The translations under genes and the position numbers were made by a program. This document shows positions 27,655 to 38,045 of a DNA stretch of 64,000 bases, piece by piece. Source of the DNA: Rostratula benghalensis (lineage: Eukaryota > Chordata > Aves > Charadriiformes > Rostratulidae); contig VXAI01000039.1 in NCBI GenBank assembly GCA_013399305.1, forward strand, positions 1,915,875 through 1,979,874, in the 5' to 3' direction. The notes below the pieces were generated by a model. That model worked only from the letters and a program-made list of their open reading frames with translations. It was not told the origin of the DNA and searched no databases. Positions within the stretch are counted from its first letter, which is position 1; each line of letters starts with the position of its first letter.

Positions 27655-27735
27655 CACAGAATCACAGGCAATCAGGGATTGGAAGGGACCTTGAAAGACC
27701 ATCTAGTCCAATCCCCCTGCCAGAGCACTTTTTGT
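27655..27735 (-). mobile_element. Short CR1 LINE 3'-tail fragment
   Basis: The sequence reads CACAGAATCACAGGCAATCA, then GGATTGGAAGGGACCTTGAA, then a CATCTAGTCCAATCCCCCTG block. This is the reverse complement of the terminal CR1 3' end. Only about 80 bases remain, so this is a strongly 5'-truncated copy in minus orientation. A pure A run of 22 lies about 215 bases to the right and is unrelated to the CR1 tail, which does not end in poly(A). Confidence 0.88.
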
Positions 27736-27950
27736 CCTATACTCCCTTCTATAGTCAGTGGTACACTCAGCAAATCTGTTTTTAGAGAATCACTGTGCAG
27801 CTGCCTCCCCTTAACAATTTTTCCCCTCTGAGTTATCATTTAGATGCGGGGAGGGAAGACCCAGATGGCTAGAGAATCCAGCATCTTTTCCAGCTGCGCA
27901 GGGTAAAATTATTCATGCTTGTATCTGGAACCTAGGATCTAAGTATCTAG

Positions 27951-27972
27951 AAAAAAAAAAAAAAAAAAAAAA
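27951..27972. repeat. A22 homopolymer tract
   Basis: There are 22 consecutive A residues followed by an A/C-rich tract (AAGCCAAAGCCAAACCAACC) to about 28012. It is low-complexity DNA, probably length-polymorphic. No retrotransposed body was recognised immediately upstream. Confidence 0.9.
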
Positions 27973-29123
27973 GCCAAAGCCAAACCAACCAAACAAAAAA
28001 ACCCCAAAACCACAATAGAACAACAATGATTTCTCTTGCAGTAGGCGTAAGCAGAAACCTTTTAAATACAGATAGCTGCTGTGGAGCAGCTCCATCCAAA
28101 AGCCACCCTGAAACTGCAGCTTTGGCGCAACTGAGTTGCAAACTCTCCAGCAGCAGTGCTTTAACATCACTGCTGTTTCACTCCTGAGCAAGGAAACCCA
28201 GGAAAGGAGGAGACCAGGATATTCTGGTCATCTACAGTGGGAGGTCTAATTCTGGTAGAGACCCATGTTGAGCTGAGTTATCTGGTGCCATGGGAAGGGG
28301 AAGACCTAGATCCTCTTCCTGCCACCTCTCTCTGCTCCCAGCCTTGCCCGCTTGCATCCACTGCTTCCACTGCACCAGGGATTTTCTTGGCACACAGAAT
28401 GGTTTAATTATTTGTTATCATAACCTGGCACAGAGGAGCTGCTCTGCCCATTACCCAAAATGCAGTTGTAACAAAAACATGCAGGCAAGGGTGATGTACA
28501 GCCCCTTGCTTCCTGCAGAAACTAGAATTGGGGAAAATATGATTTGGGAGGGGTTTAAAGGGTTCTGGCCAAAGTCCTCAGGAAACCAGCTAGGAAGTTT
28601 TTCAAGTTTGCAAGCTGTTCATTGCAGTTTTTCTGGTATCTCTGCTTGGAAGGGGAAGAGGTTTCTTTTGGGGTCTGACAAGCTGCTGTCTGGCAGGTCA
28701 CAGCTCCAGCCAAAACATCTGGTAGCCCTTCTCAGGGACCTATAGGCACCTGGTGGCAGAGAGGAGCTGGGTGTCTGCGCCGGTGAGGAATGGCAAGGAA
28801 GCTATGCTGAATGCTTGTATTAACACCTTGGGAAACTGTGATTAAAGTCTGATCAGCGAGTGAAACTCCATCTGTGCCATCTGGTTGTCTGTCTCGCACA
28901 GGTTTTCAACTGCAAGATTATTTAGTGGTGCAACTTACAGGCAGGGACAGGTTTAGAAATAAGAGCATCAAACCTTTTAAGTTGAAATCGAAGTCCCCAT
29001 ACATAAAAACTTTAAAACTTAAATAGACCAAAGAATGACTCTATTTATAATTATATATTGAAAAATCAGATTATTTTGGAATGGCATTGATCATATTTCT
29101 TCAAATAATGTAATGAATTAAGA

Positions 29124-29188
29124 CTACCTTGGGTTGGCAATTGATTCTTTTTCTTCTTCTCTGACAGTAGGCAAACATTCACATTCAG
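29124..29188 (-). CDS. TMEM154: TMEM154 last coding exon (C-terminus and stop)
   Basis: The exon starts after a good acceptor (CCCTTTTTTCAG, reading leftward). It completes a phase-1 codon to Ala, then reads ECECLPTVREEEKESIANPR and a TAG stop at 29126-29124. The ECLPT followed by an acidic/basic EEKES segment matches the C-terminus of mammalian TMEM154 as I know it, although the last few residues differ and the protein stops slightly earlier. The splice phase fits the preceding exon exactly. No canonical AATAAA lies close downstream on the minus strand; candidate signals are ATTAAA at 28408-28403 and AATAAA at 26249-26244, so the 3' UTR may be long. Confidence 0.88.
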
Positions 29189-30623
29189 CTGAAAAAAGGG
29201 CAAGAAACATGAATATAGTTACTCTTGGCAGTTTTACATTTATTTCAAAATTGCAACAACTTCTATCATGCAGTCTCTCTGAATGTAAAACTGCACATGC
29301 TCTCCTGCACCCTTTTATCTCTGAAATCTGCATGATCCCTGTAGCATAAATGTTATGTGTTTTAAATCCTCCTTCCCTTTGATAGGTGCTGCCATAATTT
29401 CTTTATATATATTTCAGTTGTTTATGTAGACCTATACAAATTAACTACTTTTAAGGACTGTTTCCTATAAGCTACTACAGGGAGGACTATTTGTCAATCT
29501 ACCGCTGTTTATAGTTGCCCCTATGTTTCATGGTTCAACTGGAAAACCCATATAGAAACTATGTATTTCCTTCTGTCCACAGAATTAAAAAAAATATTTT
29601 ACAGCACGATTTCCCAGTGTACTTTACACACTGTCTCTATTTCTCTGCTGCTGCTTAGCACATGTTTTCTGCTAGAGCTTATGGACCATGAAGGTGAAAC
29701 CCCATCATGTGGAGCACTGTGCTAATGCAAAGAAATGCTCCAAAGAGTTTTATGTCCTGAAAAACAAAGCATCCCTAGGAGGTCAGGCAAATGAGCCATT
29801 TGGACATCAGTCAAAGGACCAGGAATAAAACAAGTATCAGGACTTCAGCATTTCCTAACCAGTGAAAAGCTGTTAGCAGTTCAAAATCAGGCCTCAATTA
29901 ATTCACATCATGCCAAGACCTGCATTTTTTGAGGACATCCTTGAAGGGCTTTTAGAGATTTTGATCAGAAGATTTCAGTTGGGAGGAAAATGGGGGAAAA
30001 AATACAAGATACTTAGAAGTAGTTAAAAGGGAGCTGAAGATGCTGCTGGTAATAGTGCAGGTACTAATTGCTCTATGGGCTGATGACTTGCAAGAGAGGA
30101 TGTAGATGGTGAATGGTGCTGGCAGCAAAGAGCAGAGTTTCATGCAGTAGAGTCAGTACATGAGGAAAAGGACACAAATAGAAGAGGGATGTATTCATAG
30201 GACCCCAGCAGCAATTTTAAGTGGTGGTCTTAACTATCAGCAAATGCAAGTTTCTTCTCCAAAAGCACAATATGGAGCACAGAACTGTACAAACTCTGAA
30301 GACTGAAAAGACTAGATGCTTCAGAGAAACTAGTATTTCACATAAAGAATATAAATACCGTTCACAGCTATACAGTGTCTAATGGAAACTCAAAACATTT
30401 ATGATGTTACATCATATGTTAAAAATAAGCTCCCACACAAACTAAAATACTTCTCTGAACAATTCTACCTCTGACATTTGTGCTGCTATTTTTATAGCAG
30501 GGAGTCAAGAACACAACTGAAACTGTTGAGAAAAGCAGTGAAACTACCTTACATTCATTTTCTACACATGGTATTTACATCAGCTAGAAAGAAGGATGAT
30601 GGAGTAGAGGGGTTACCGTGTAC

Positions 30624-30709
30624 CATTTTTGTTCATACTGTTCATCCATTTATCAAGCTCCTCCATTTCTATTTCCATAACAGAGGGTGTGTCTTCTTCA
30701 AAAATAGGA
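30624..30709 (-). CDS. TMEM154: TMEM154 cytoplasmic-tail exon (most conserved)
   Basis: Read leftward, the acceptor CTCTCAAG is followed by an exon encoding PIFEEDTPSVMEIEMEELDK, then WMNSMNKN. It ends with the first base of a codon and a GTACAC donor. The stretch is nearly identical to the cytoplasmic tail of mammalian TMEM154 and is the strongest evidence for the gene. It is acidic, with a likely short amphipathic helix (MEIEMEELDKWM). The incoming phase (2) and outgoing phase (1) match the neighbouring exons. A second possible donor seven bases further on (GTAACC) would put a stop into the next exon, so GTACAC is preferred. Confidence 0.95.
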
Positions 30710-31273
30710 CTTGAGAGGAGGGAGGGAAGAAAAAAAAAAAGGCATTACACAAAATGCTTAATTCAAACAACTCACAATGTAGTAATTTTAGAATCTTTCC
30801 TAATTCCAGACACATGTATAAACTCTGGATAGCCATCTTAGCCTAGTAATCTTAGAAGATGTCAGCCCCGTGGGTGTGAATGGAACGGCTGCAAACTGAT
30901 GCGAAGGAGCAATGGTGAGCGCTGGACCTGGGCAGAGGTAGGGCTGGCTGGGACATCACATGCTGAGGAACTCAGATGGTGTGGTCTGGGAAATGCCAGA
31001 GCACAGAATCACTGCAGCTATTCAAGAACTGTCCTGACTGTAAATAGAAAACTGAAAAAATAAAATAATTTGCCTTGCTGGAACACATACAAAAGTCCTA
31101 TTGCTCCAGTGATAAAAGGAGAGGGCCTAAAGCTTCATCCTATCTGTGACTGACATTGACAGTGCCTTCAAAAGGAAAGGTCATGAGTAACTCCACATTT
31201 ATTTAAATGTCTCTGTTTAGCTTCCTTTTGCTGATCATTCCTGGAGTCACACGGTACAAAAATTACTTCTAGC

Positions 31274-31277
<4 letters not shown>

Positions 31278-31305
<28 letters not shown>
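31278..31305. repeat. T28 homopolymer in TMEM154 intron
   Basis: There are 28 consecutive T residues in the intron between the 28-bp microexon and the conserved tail exon. It is the longest homopolymer in the window. On the transcribed strand it appears as poly(A) in the RNA, which may be the relic of a retrotransposed tail, but no element body was recognised beside it. Confidence 0.9.
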
Positions 31306-31306
<1 letters not shown>

Positions 31307-31873
31307 TCCTGTGAAGCCAATTTAATACCTTGCAGCATTGATTAGCATGATGGAGCTAAAATTATCATCCTGATAAAAGCCAAGCAGCTTTTGGCTTGTT
31401 TTCCCAGCAGGTAAGGCATTGGTTCCAGGGCAGCTGGGTGAGCCCTTCTGCCTCACCTCAGAGTGAGAAGACAAACTTGAAAAACAGGGGAGCGAGACAC
31501 AGAGCTTATTCTGAATAGTAAAAGCTTAAGATGAGCCTGAGAACTGATCCCCTTCGCTTATGGGGTACCGTACATCCTGTGACCTCTCGTGGCTGGTGGA
31601 CCTGGGGGTGTCCAGAGCAGGCATGAGGGTGCCTGTGGGGACGCACTCGCCTTGACCACTGTGACTCCTGTTCTCCTGCTCTAGTCTTACACTTTCAGCT
31701 AGATACTGAAGTCACACTTTAGCCATCTCTAGAGATAACTGGAGTGACTGATGGCAAAAGGCAATGGTGTTTACTATACAGTTAAAACACGTGGTAAAGG
31801 AGCCAAAAATCATAATATCCTGTTAAATATAATAATAATAATAAGTTTTTAAAGTTATGTCAATACACTTTAC

Positions 31874-31901
31874 CTTTTCACATTTTCACTTCCCAGCTCA
31901 T
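31874..31901 (-). CDS. TMEM154: TMEM154 28-bp microexon
   Basis: Between the acceptor TTTTTTTCTTTTCCAG and the donor GTAAAG (both read leftward) lie 28 bases encoding ELGSENVK. The exon begins with the last two bases of a split codon and ends with the first two bases of a Ser codon completed by the next exon. ELGSENVK is a signature of the TMEM154 juxtamembrane/cytoplasmic region in mammals. The splice signals are strong and the phases fit on both sides. An exon this short would be missed by open-frame scanning. Confidence 0.92.
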
Positions 31902-32772
31902 CTGGAAAAGAAAAAAATTGGTGTTCATAGTTCTGCTCTTTGTATCTACAGGTTCAGACTGCAAGCAAGCCTTCAATAGGGTCACATAAAACAGACTGCA
32001 TTTTCAAAAGGCACAATAGTTAACTTGTAAATGAAAGACAAAATATTGATTCCTCTTTGTAATTTTCAGAGGCACTCATTATTTTTAATCTTGAACACAC
32101 TACAAGCAGCTCATTATTAGCTCAGCCGCGCTGGGAGGAAACTGATTGTTAGCGCCGTGGTGGGCAGGACACGGCAGATGAATACTTCCCTGAGCAAAAC
32201 AGATGTTGTGAGATGTTGTGGCATCCCAAAAAGGAACTGCTGCTGCCAAAAAAAATTGTTTGCTGGAAGCGTCGGGATATTTTGCCACAGACTACATGCA
32301 GGCAGTCTGGCTCTACCTGGAGATTCTGGGAACCCCTCATGGAGAGAAGTGGGGGGAAGGACTCACATTGCAGATTGAATCTCAGTTAGGGAAATGAAGC
32401 TGAACTAGCCAGATATCAAAAGAGATCCAAAACTAGTTATGACCCCAAGACAAAGTAAAGATGGGAGAAAAAAAAATTAATAGCCATTATTAAAAAAAAG
32501 AAGTCTTTCCCCCAAGGAATCCGGTGGCTGAAAAGCCTCAGCCCTCAAAAAAGACTGAAGAACTACATTTAGGTTTCATATTGTATACTGTCCTAAATCA
32601 GCTTATTTTTAACTCAGTGTCACCCACGGGTGCTGGCACTTGTTCCAGCACATTCCCTGACTGCAGGGCCACCTAAGGGTCACACAGCCATCTGCCCCCA
32701 CCTTGGGGATGCCCAAAATACCAGCTCCAAGCAATAGGCAGAGGGCAAGAGCTCCCAGTCTTGTACTCTCAC

Positions 32773-32808
32773 AAGGCACCACAGCTCCTGTCCCTCTGAA
32801 CGGTTTAT
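32773..32808 (-). CDS. TMEM154: Candidate TMEM154 cassette exon, option B (uncertain)
   Basis: A 36-base segment between an AAATGCAG acceptor and a GTGAGA donor (read leftward) encodes DKPFRGTGAVVP plus the first base of a Tyr codon. It is also phase 1 to phase 1. Its length is closer to the mammalian exon than option A and its donor is better, but its acceptor has a weak pyrimidine tract. Only one of the two options, or neither, is likely to be used. Confidence 0.25.
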
Positions 32809-33372
32809 CTGCATTTCAGGTCATCCAGAATGGGCACAACTAGGTGCCCGGCTGTGAATTCAGATGCTATGAGGGTGACCCAGTGATAGGCAGGTGCAAG
32901 CTAAAAATGCCTTGGAAAATGTACTTAAAATCTATGTTGAACATTTGTCACTGTCTGCAGGCTGAGGAGCTTACAGCTTCACCCTTGTTCTGAGACCATT
33001 TCAGGACTTCACTTGCCAACTGCCTGGTTCTAATATGACACCTCAGTTTGTTTTCTGTGGCTTGGCACTCCGTTACTGATTTTTTTGCTAATAGATCAAG
33101 GTACCTTCCTGAAGTGCTGCTCTCCCTATTGCAGCACCCAGGCAGTCCAATCATTGGATTCCTAGCTCATTTACTGAGAAATCTTCATAGCTGCCACCAC
33201 TCTACAGGATCCCTTAAAAGCATTCCTTAAAATGGTTGTGCTTGTTCCTATTTTATTGAGGTTCCAAGCAGTTTTACCTTGTGGGCTGTATAGGCAACAG
33301 AAGCATTGAATTCACCTTGCATAAAGTTATCAGGCATAAAGACAGAATAAGCATTTGCAGCCACGTGGTTAC

Positions 33373-33393
33373 ATCCATACGCTGTTCCCGGCA
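33373..33393 (-). CDS. TMEM154: Candidate TMEM154 cassette exon, option A (uncertain)
   Basis: Mammalian TMEM154 has about a dozen residues between the KQ that ends the basic juxtamembrane segment and YELGSENVK. Here a pyrimidine-rich acceptor (CTCTGTCTCCTGGCAG, read leftward) precedes 21 bases encoding VPGTAYG and the first base of a Tyr codon, then a GTAACC donor. Its length is a multiple of three and it enters and leaves in phase 1, so inserting it keeps the frame and recreates Y before ELG. The encoded residues do not resemble the mammalian ones, so this is only a candidate competing with 32773-32808, or with no exon at all. Confidence 0.25.
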
Positions 33394-33649
33394 CTGCCAG
33401 GAGACAGAGATCACTGCAGCAGCTGCCATGCAAGAGCAGGAGGTGCCAAGAAGCTGAACTCCCACCCAAGGAGAGCTGCGTGCCCAGATACCGCTGGCCA
33501 GGGGTGGATCCCTTTCCTAGCTGTCAAATGTGCAACTACAACCAGGGAAGAACATCCTAAATGTGGCATCCTAGGCCTCCAAATAAAGTTTTGTTAATGT
33601 CAAGTATGTTCTAAAAATATCCTTCTGATGCATGAGAATACAAATTTAC

Positions 33650-33961
33650 CTTGTTTAGACTTTTTCCTTTTATGATGTATTACAAAAAATATGATGAGCA
33701 AAATCAGCAGGACCAGCAGCACGATGGGGACAACATATATCAAAATAGACTGTTCTGCTGCTTCTAGCTTGCCCTGATTGTCCACGACATTCAATTCAAT
33801 ACTTGAAGTACTTTTAGTTTCAAAGCTGCTTTCAGTAGCACTTGCAGTGGAAAGCACTGGCTTGTAGTCATTCCCAGTTGAAGAACGTGTAGCAGGAGTC
33901 ATCGTTACTGTAGCAGTGGATAATATCGGCAATCCGTCTCCTGAACCATCATTTTCAGAGT
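33650..33961 (-). CDS. TMEM154: TMEM154 exon 2: Ser/Thr-rich ectodomain and transmembrane helix
   Basis: The exon starts after TATTTGGCAG and completes the Asp codon begun by exon 1. Residues 23-92 form a Ser/Thr-rich, Cys-free extracellular stalk (SSTGNDYKPVLSTASATESS), likely O-glycosylated. The single membrane helix lies at about 95-117 (ILIYVVPIVLLVLLILLIIF), followed by a basic stop-transfer segment HHKRKKSKQ. The exon ends CAAG before a GTAAAT donor, in phase 1. This architecture is that of TMEM154, a type I membrane protein expressed in leukocytes; in sheep its variants are associated with lentivirus susceptibility. The ectodomain sequence is poorly conserved with mammals; topology and exon context make the call. 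The open frame running past the donor to 33600 is intron. Confidence 0.93.
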
Positions 33962-36900
33962 CTGCCAAATATATGGGGACAATTTAACATTTTATGGGTT
34001 ACATTGGTATTATCAGTGAGTCAAAGTGTACAGCTTTAATATTTACTTTTCACTTGGCATCTTAAAAAAACCCCAGAAGATACTCCATACACACAGGCTT
34101 GAAGTCTCAGGCATCAGATGTAAAATCAGATCATAAATTTGTCACAAAATCTTACCAGTCAGTCCAGACCAAGTTCTTCAGCTGGCTTTTACTGGGACAC
34201 ATCATCATGCGTGGTCTGTCTGCACGCAGCTGTCTTGCACAAACAGATTTTTTTGTGCTCCAGTTTGTCAACCAGTCTCACTCTCACAAAGAAGTCTTCT
34301 GCTTCTCAGTAAACCACACCATCCTGCTTTGCTCCTCAGCCTTGGAGCGTACAGCTGCACCCTCTCTTATCCCTTCCCTTACCCAAGGAGTTAGTAATCC
34401 CTTCAGGGAGACTATTATCCCTGATTCACCAGTTCCGGCTCACTCACCTCCCTGTTTCTGTGACTTTCTCAAATGTGTTAAATTTGGTTCACTGTGAAAA
34501 ACAGAACTGGTGAAAGGAAGTCTGAGGCCTGCAGAAGCTGCTGACTTTCACTTCTGCATGGACTAGAAGAGGTAGTGATAACGCAGGGACTTCAGTGGAT
34601 ACAAATGCACTGACCTGCTCCTCTCTCTGATCCTGCAGGCTGTAGAAAGGAGCGTGTACAGTAAAGAGTCAGTGCTGGGTGTTCTTCACAAATGTTAAGA
34701 TTGAGGGGTTTGAAAGTTGGTTTGGGTTTTGGGTTCATTTAGCAAATATTTTGGAAGAAAAGTGGCTAAATTTGGCTGTATTGGTAATAGTGAAACAAGC
34801 TGCTTCCTTTTTTCTTTCTCTTTTTTTTTTTTTTCCTTTTTCTTGAGGCTAATTAAGAGTCTGTGTTGACTGTCACGGAGTTCAAAGTTCAACAAAAGTA
34901 CAGCAAATTCTGGGCTGATACTGTATTCCATACCAATGCAAAAAATCCTCTCATAGCCAAAGGTGCAGGAATCAGTCCCTGGATAAATTACACCACCATG
35001 TTTCAGAATACAAAACCTTCAATAATTTTCTTAGCATGAAATTAAATGATGATATTTTTTTTGTGTGTTATCTGCCCTTTCAGACTCAATGCTGGCATGG
35101 TGCAGCTCTCATTTTATGCAATAAAGCAGGACAAGAATTCATGACTTTTACAAAGACATGTTCCTCCCTGTTCTTGCAAAGTGCTGGGCAGCCACTGTTT
35201 CCACTAGAGTTAGCAAGAGCTTAAGGTTTTCAGCATCTCAGTGCTGGCATTTTGAATCTCACAGGACTGAAACCAGAAGTACTTAGCATTTTAAATGCTT
35301 TTGTAAACACATTAATCTTCATAATGGCCCTGAGAGTTGAGCAGTTATCATCCCATTTTACAAATGAGAAATCAGAAGGACAGGGATGCTGTCCTTCCCA
35401 GGGACACCAAGTGAGAAAGGAAAACTGGGATTAGAGCGCTATCTTATGCTTTAATCCACTCTGCAGCATCTCCTCTCCTGTCAGATGTCTCTTGAAGAGG
35501 AGATGAGTATTGCGTGAGACTGTATTCCAGGAAAGCTAATTTCAAATGAATGAAATTATCTGAGTGCAACAGCAGTGGTTTATCTAGAATTTTATACCGC
35601 ACTTACCACTCAGGCACCTGATCTTTTCATCCTTTCCTAAAAACTAGGAAAGAATTTTAATACTTAATAAATAATACTTAATACTTTACCATAGTATTTT
35701 ATACTGCAAAGCACACCGGAATCTTTCACTACAATATGGCCATGAAAATGTTAACTCTTCAGCGGCAAAGCACTTCCTATTGATAGTCTCTCTGTCACTT
35801 TCTTCTGTATTTAGTATTTCAGCCGAGAACAAAACACGATCTCTGCCTCCCTTGCAGGTACTGCCCCCTGACACATGTGCTTGTCCACCCCTCCCTGTGA
35901 TCTGCTGCCTGTCCTTAATCCTATCTCAGAGGAGAGCTGGAGTTTGGCCATTTGACTGTTCTTTCTCAAGGTAGCTGATAGTCCCCGGGGTCTGCTGCTG
36001 CTTCGTTTCGATCGCCAGGTACCGCTAGCGAGGTATTGCTAGAGATGTCCCCGCTGCAGACTGCGGTGTGATGGACTGCACTGCTGGCGGAGCCACTGGA
36101 CCACCACAGCCTCACTGAACCACATCAATGACCTTGCTTTGTTTTCCTCCTCTAGCCATTGCCCTTGAAACCTGTTGTCTGCCACATCTGATATATTGAT
36201 AAGGACAAGCCCATTGCTTAGAAGAGTACAAATGGGAAAGGGTGAGGGGAAGATACCTGATTTTTCATTTACTCTTAGAGCTAAAATGGATTTTTCAAAT
36301 GTCTAAAGCCTGGTATGACTTTAAAGCAGAAGCAAATGGGTCACACCTCATTAACTGCAGGGTTAAACTTTCAGCTGCAGCGTATGCTGTGGTTGGTTTC
36401 CAAGAGAGACACTTCCAGTGTTTCTAATACTTTTTATTTGCCTGTTTTTGAGCTATGAATCACATTTCAAATAATTTGTCTCTGTGTGAAATAGAATTAC
36501 CTTTTCTAGTCTCCAGGCAATGAAAAAGGCAAATTACGAAGAGTGACCTTGATGCTGCGTATTTTTGTTCACATTGCATAATTCCAGGGACAAAACAGCA
36601 CCTCTTCTGCGAACACCATTTCCTCTTACAGAGATATTTTCTCCACGTGAATTAAATACATCTTTCAGCTGAAGGGCAGCCAACTGCACCATGTTCTTGG
36701 AAGGATATTGCTCTTATTTCCTGTGTTTCACCTGCTGCCTCTACACATTTCCCTTCAGTGTTTCTGCCTGTCACCTCTGAGGACCAGAGCTCAGACCCAT
36801 GGAATGCCTTCCCTGCCTATCACACACAGGCAGCTCTTGCTCTCAGGTCACCCACACATGACATTTCTTATGCCACAGGAAAATCACAACCTGCACCTAG

Positions 36901-37267
36901 GTGCGCCTGCTGGCTTGCACCAAGGAAGGATTTGTGCAGCCCAGCAGGGAGGGACAGATTCAGGCCTCTCGGTGCAGGCACAGCTGCCCAGGCCACATGA
37001 GACCCACATGGTTGGCCCTGAGGTAGATGGTTTTTTTCACAGTGTTTCAGTTTGCTCAAAATAGCATGCAGGATGTGCTGCAGCTGGCCCCAGTGGCTGT
37101 TTTGTAGGGTGAATGTTGCAAGGTTTGGAGCAGGGCAGGAAAGTATCTGAAAGTCAGAGATTTTGCAAGATGCTATTCAATTATTTTCTTCATGCCTGGA
37201 GGGAGCCAGATTTGAAGTGGTCATTTATATCATGAACTGTCTGGTCAGCTCTGCATGTGTTTCATCT

Positions 37268-38045
37268 TGCAGAGATCCTAGAATAGTTTGGGTTGGAAGG
37301 GACCTTTAAAGGTCCTCTATTCCAACACCCCTGCAAGAAGCAGGCACACCTTCAACTAGATCAGGTTGCTCAGAGCCCCATCCAACCTGACATTAAACAT
37401 TTCCAGGGATGGGACATCTACCACCTCTCTGGGCAACCTGTGCCAGTGTTTCACCACCCTCACTGTAAAAAATGTCTTCCTTATGTCTAGTCTAAATCTA
37501 CCCTCCTTTAGCTTAAAACCATTACTCCTTGTCCTGTTGCAACATTGTTTGTTGCTAAAAAGTTTGTCCTTATTTCCTGTAGGCCCCCTTTAAGTAATGG
37601 AAGGCCTCAGTAATATCTCCCTGGAGCCTCTCCAGGCCGAACAACCCCAACTCTCCCAGGCTGTCGTCAGAGGAGAGATGCTCCATTTTTGTGGCCCTCC
37701 TCTGGATCCGCTCCAACAGGTCCATTGTCTCTTCTGTGCTGAGGGTCCCAGAGCTGGATGCAGCATTCCAGGTGGGGTCTCACCAGAGTGGAGTAGAGGA
37801 GCAGAAGCACCTCCCTTGACCTGCTGGGCACGCTTCTTTTGGTGCATCCCAGGATATAGTTGACCTTCTGGGCTGGGAGTGTACATTGTCAGCTCATGTC
37901 CAGCTTTTCATCCCCCTACTCCTACTCAGCAGGCCTGCTCTCAACCCTTTCATCACCAACCTGTATTGATACCAGGGATCGCCCCAACCCAGGTACAAGA
38001 TGCTGCACTTGGCCTTGTTGAACCTCAGGATGTTCACTCGCTCTG
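37268..38045 (-). mobile_element. CR1 LINE, about 780-bp 3' portion
   Basis: The sequence starts with GATCCTAGAATAGTTTGGGT and GGAAGGGACCTTTAAAGGTC. It continues through GGGCAACCTGTGCCAGTG, a CTCCTTGTCCTGTTGCAAC block, CCTCTCCAGGCCGAACAACC, CAGCATTCCAGGTGGGGTCT, and the region coding the C-terminal end of the CR1 ORF2 in reverse orientation. It ends near the GATGCTGCACTTGGCCTTGT phrase. The element is minus-oriented and 5'-truncated. Frames of 65-98 codons in this region are repeat shadows with stops, so the element is dead. It lies in the same orientation as the host gene TMEM154, inside intron 1. Confidence 0.95.

Noticed and set aside
28290..28745. 151-codon plus-strand frame
   Set aside because: No domain or conserved motif seen; it lies in the region just past the TMEM154 3' end, on the opposite strand.
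32361..32383. Strong GTGAGT donor at 32366-32361 (minus) after ATTCTGCAAT-like sequence, considered as the TMEM154 cassette exon
   Set aside because: The frame that would join to the ELGSENVK exon has a TAA just upstream, and the only acceptor after it gives a 14-base exon of the wrong phase.
32972..32986. 15-base segment AACAAGGGTGAAGCT before a GTAAGC donor (minus), considered as the TMEM154 cassette exon
   Set aside because: In the required phase it reads through a TGA stop.
37293..37886. Several 65-98 codon frames on both strands
   Set aside because: They are frames inside the CR1 element, interrupted by stops, not host genes.
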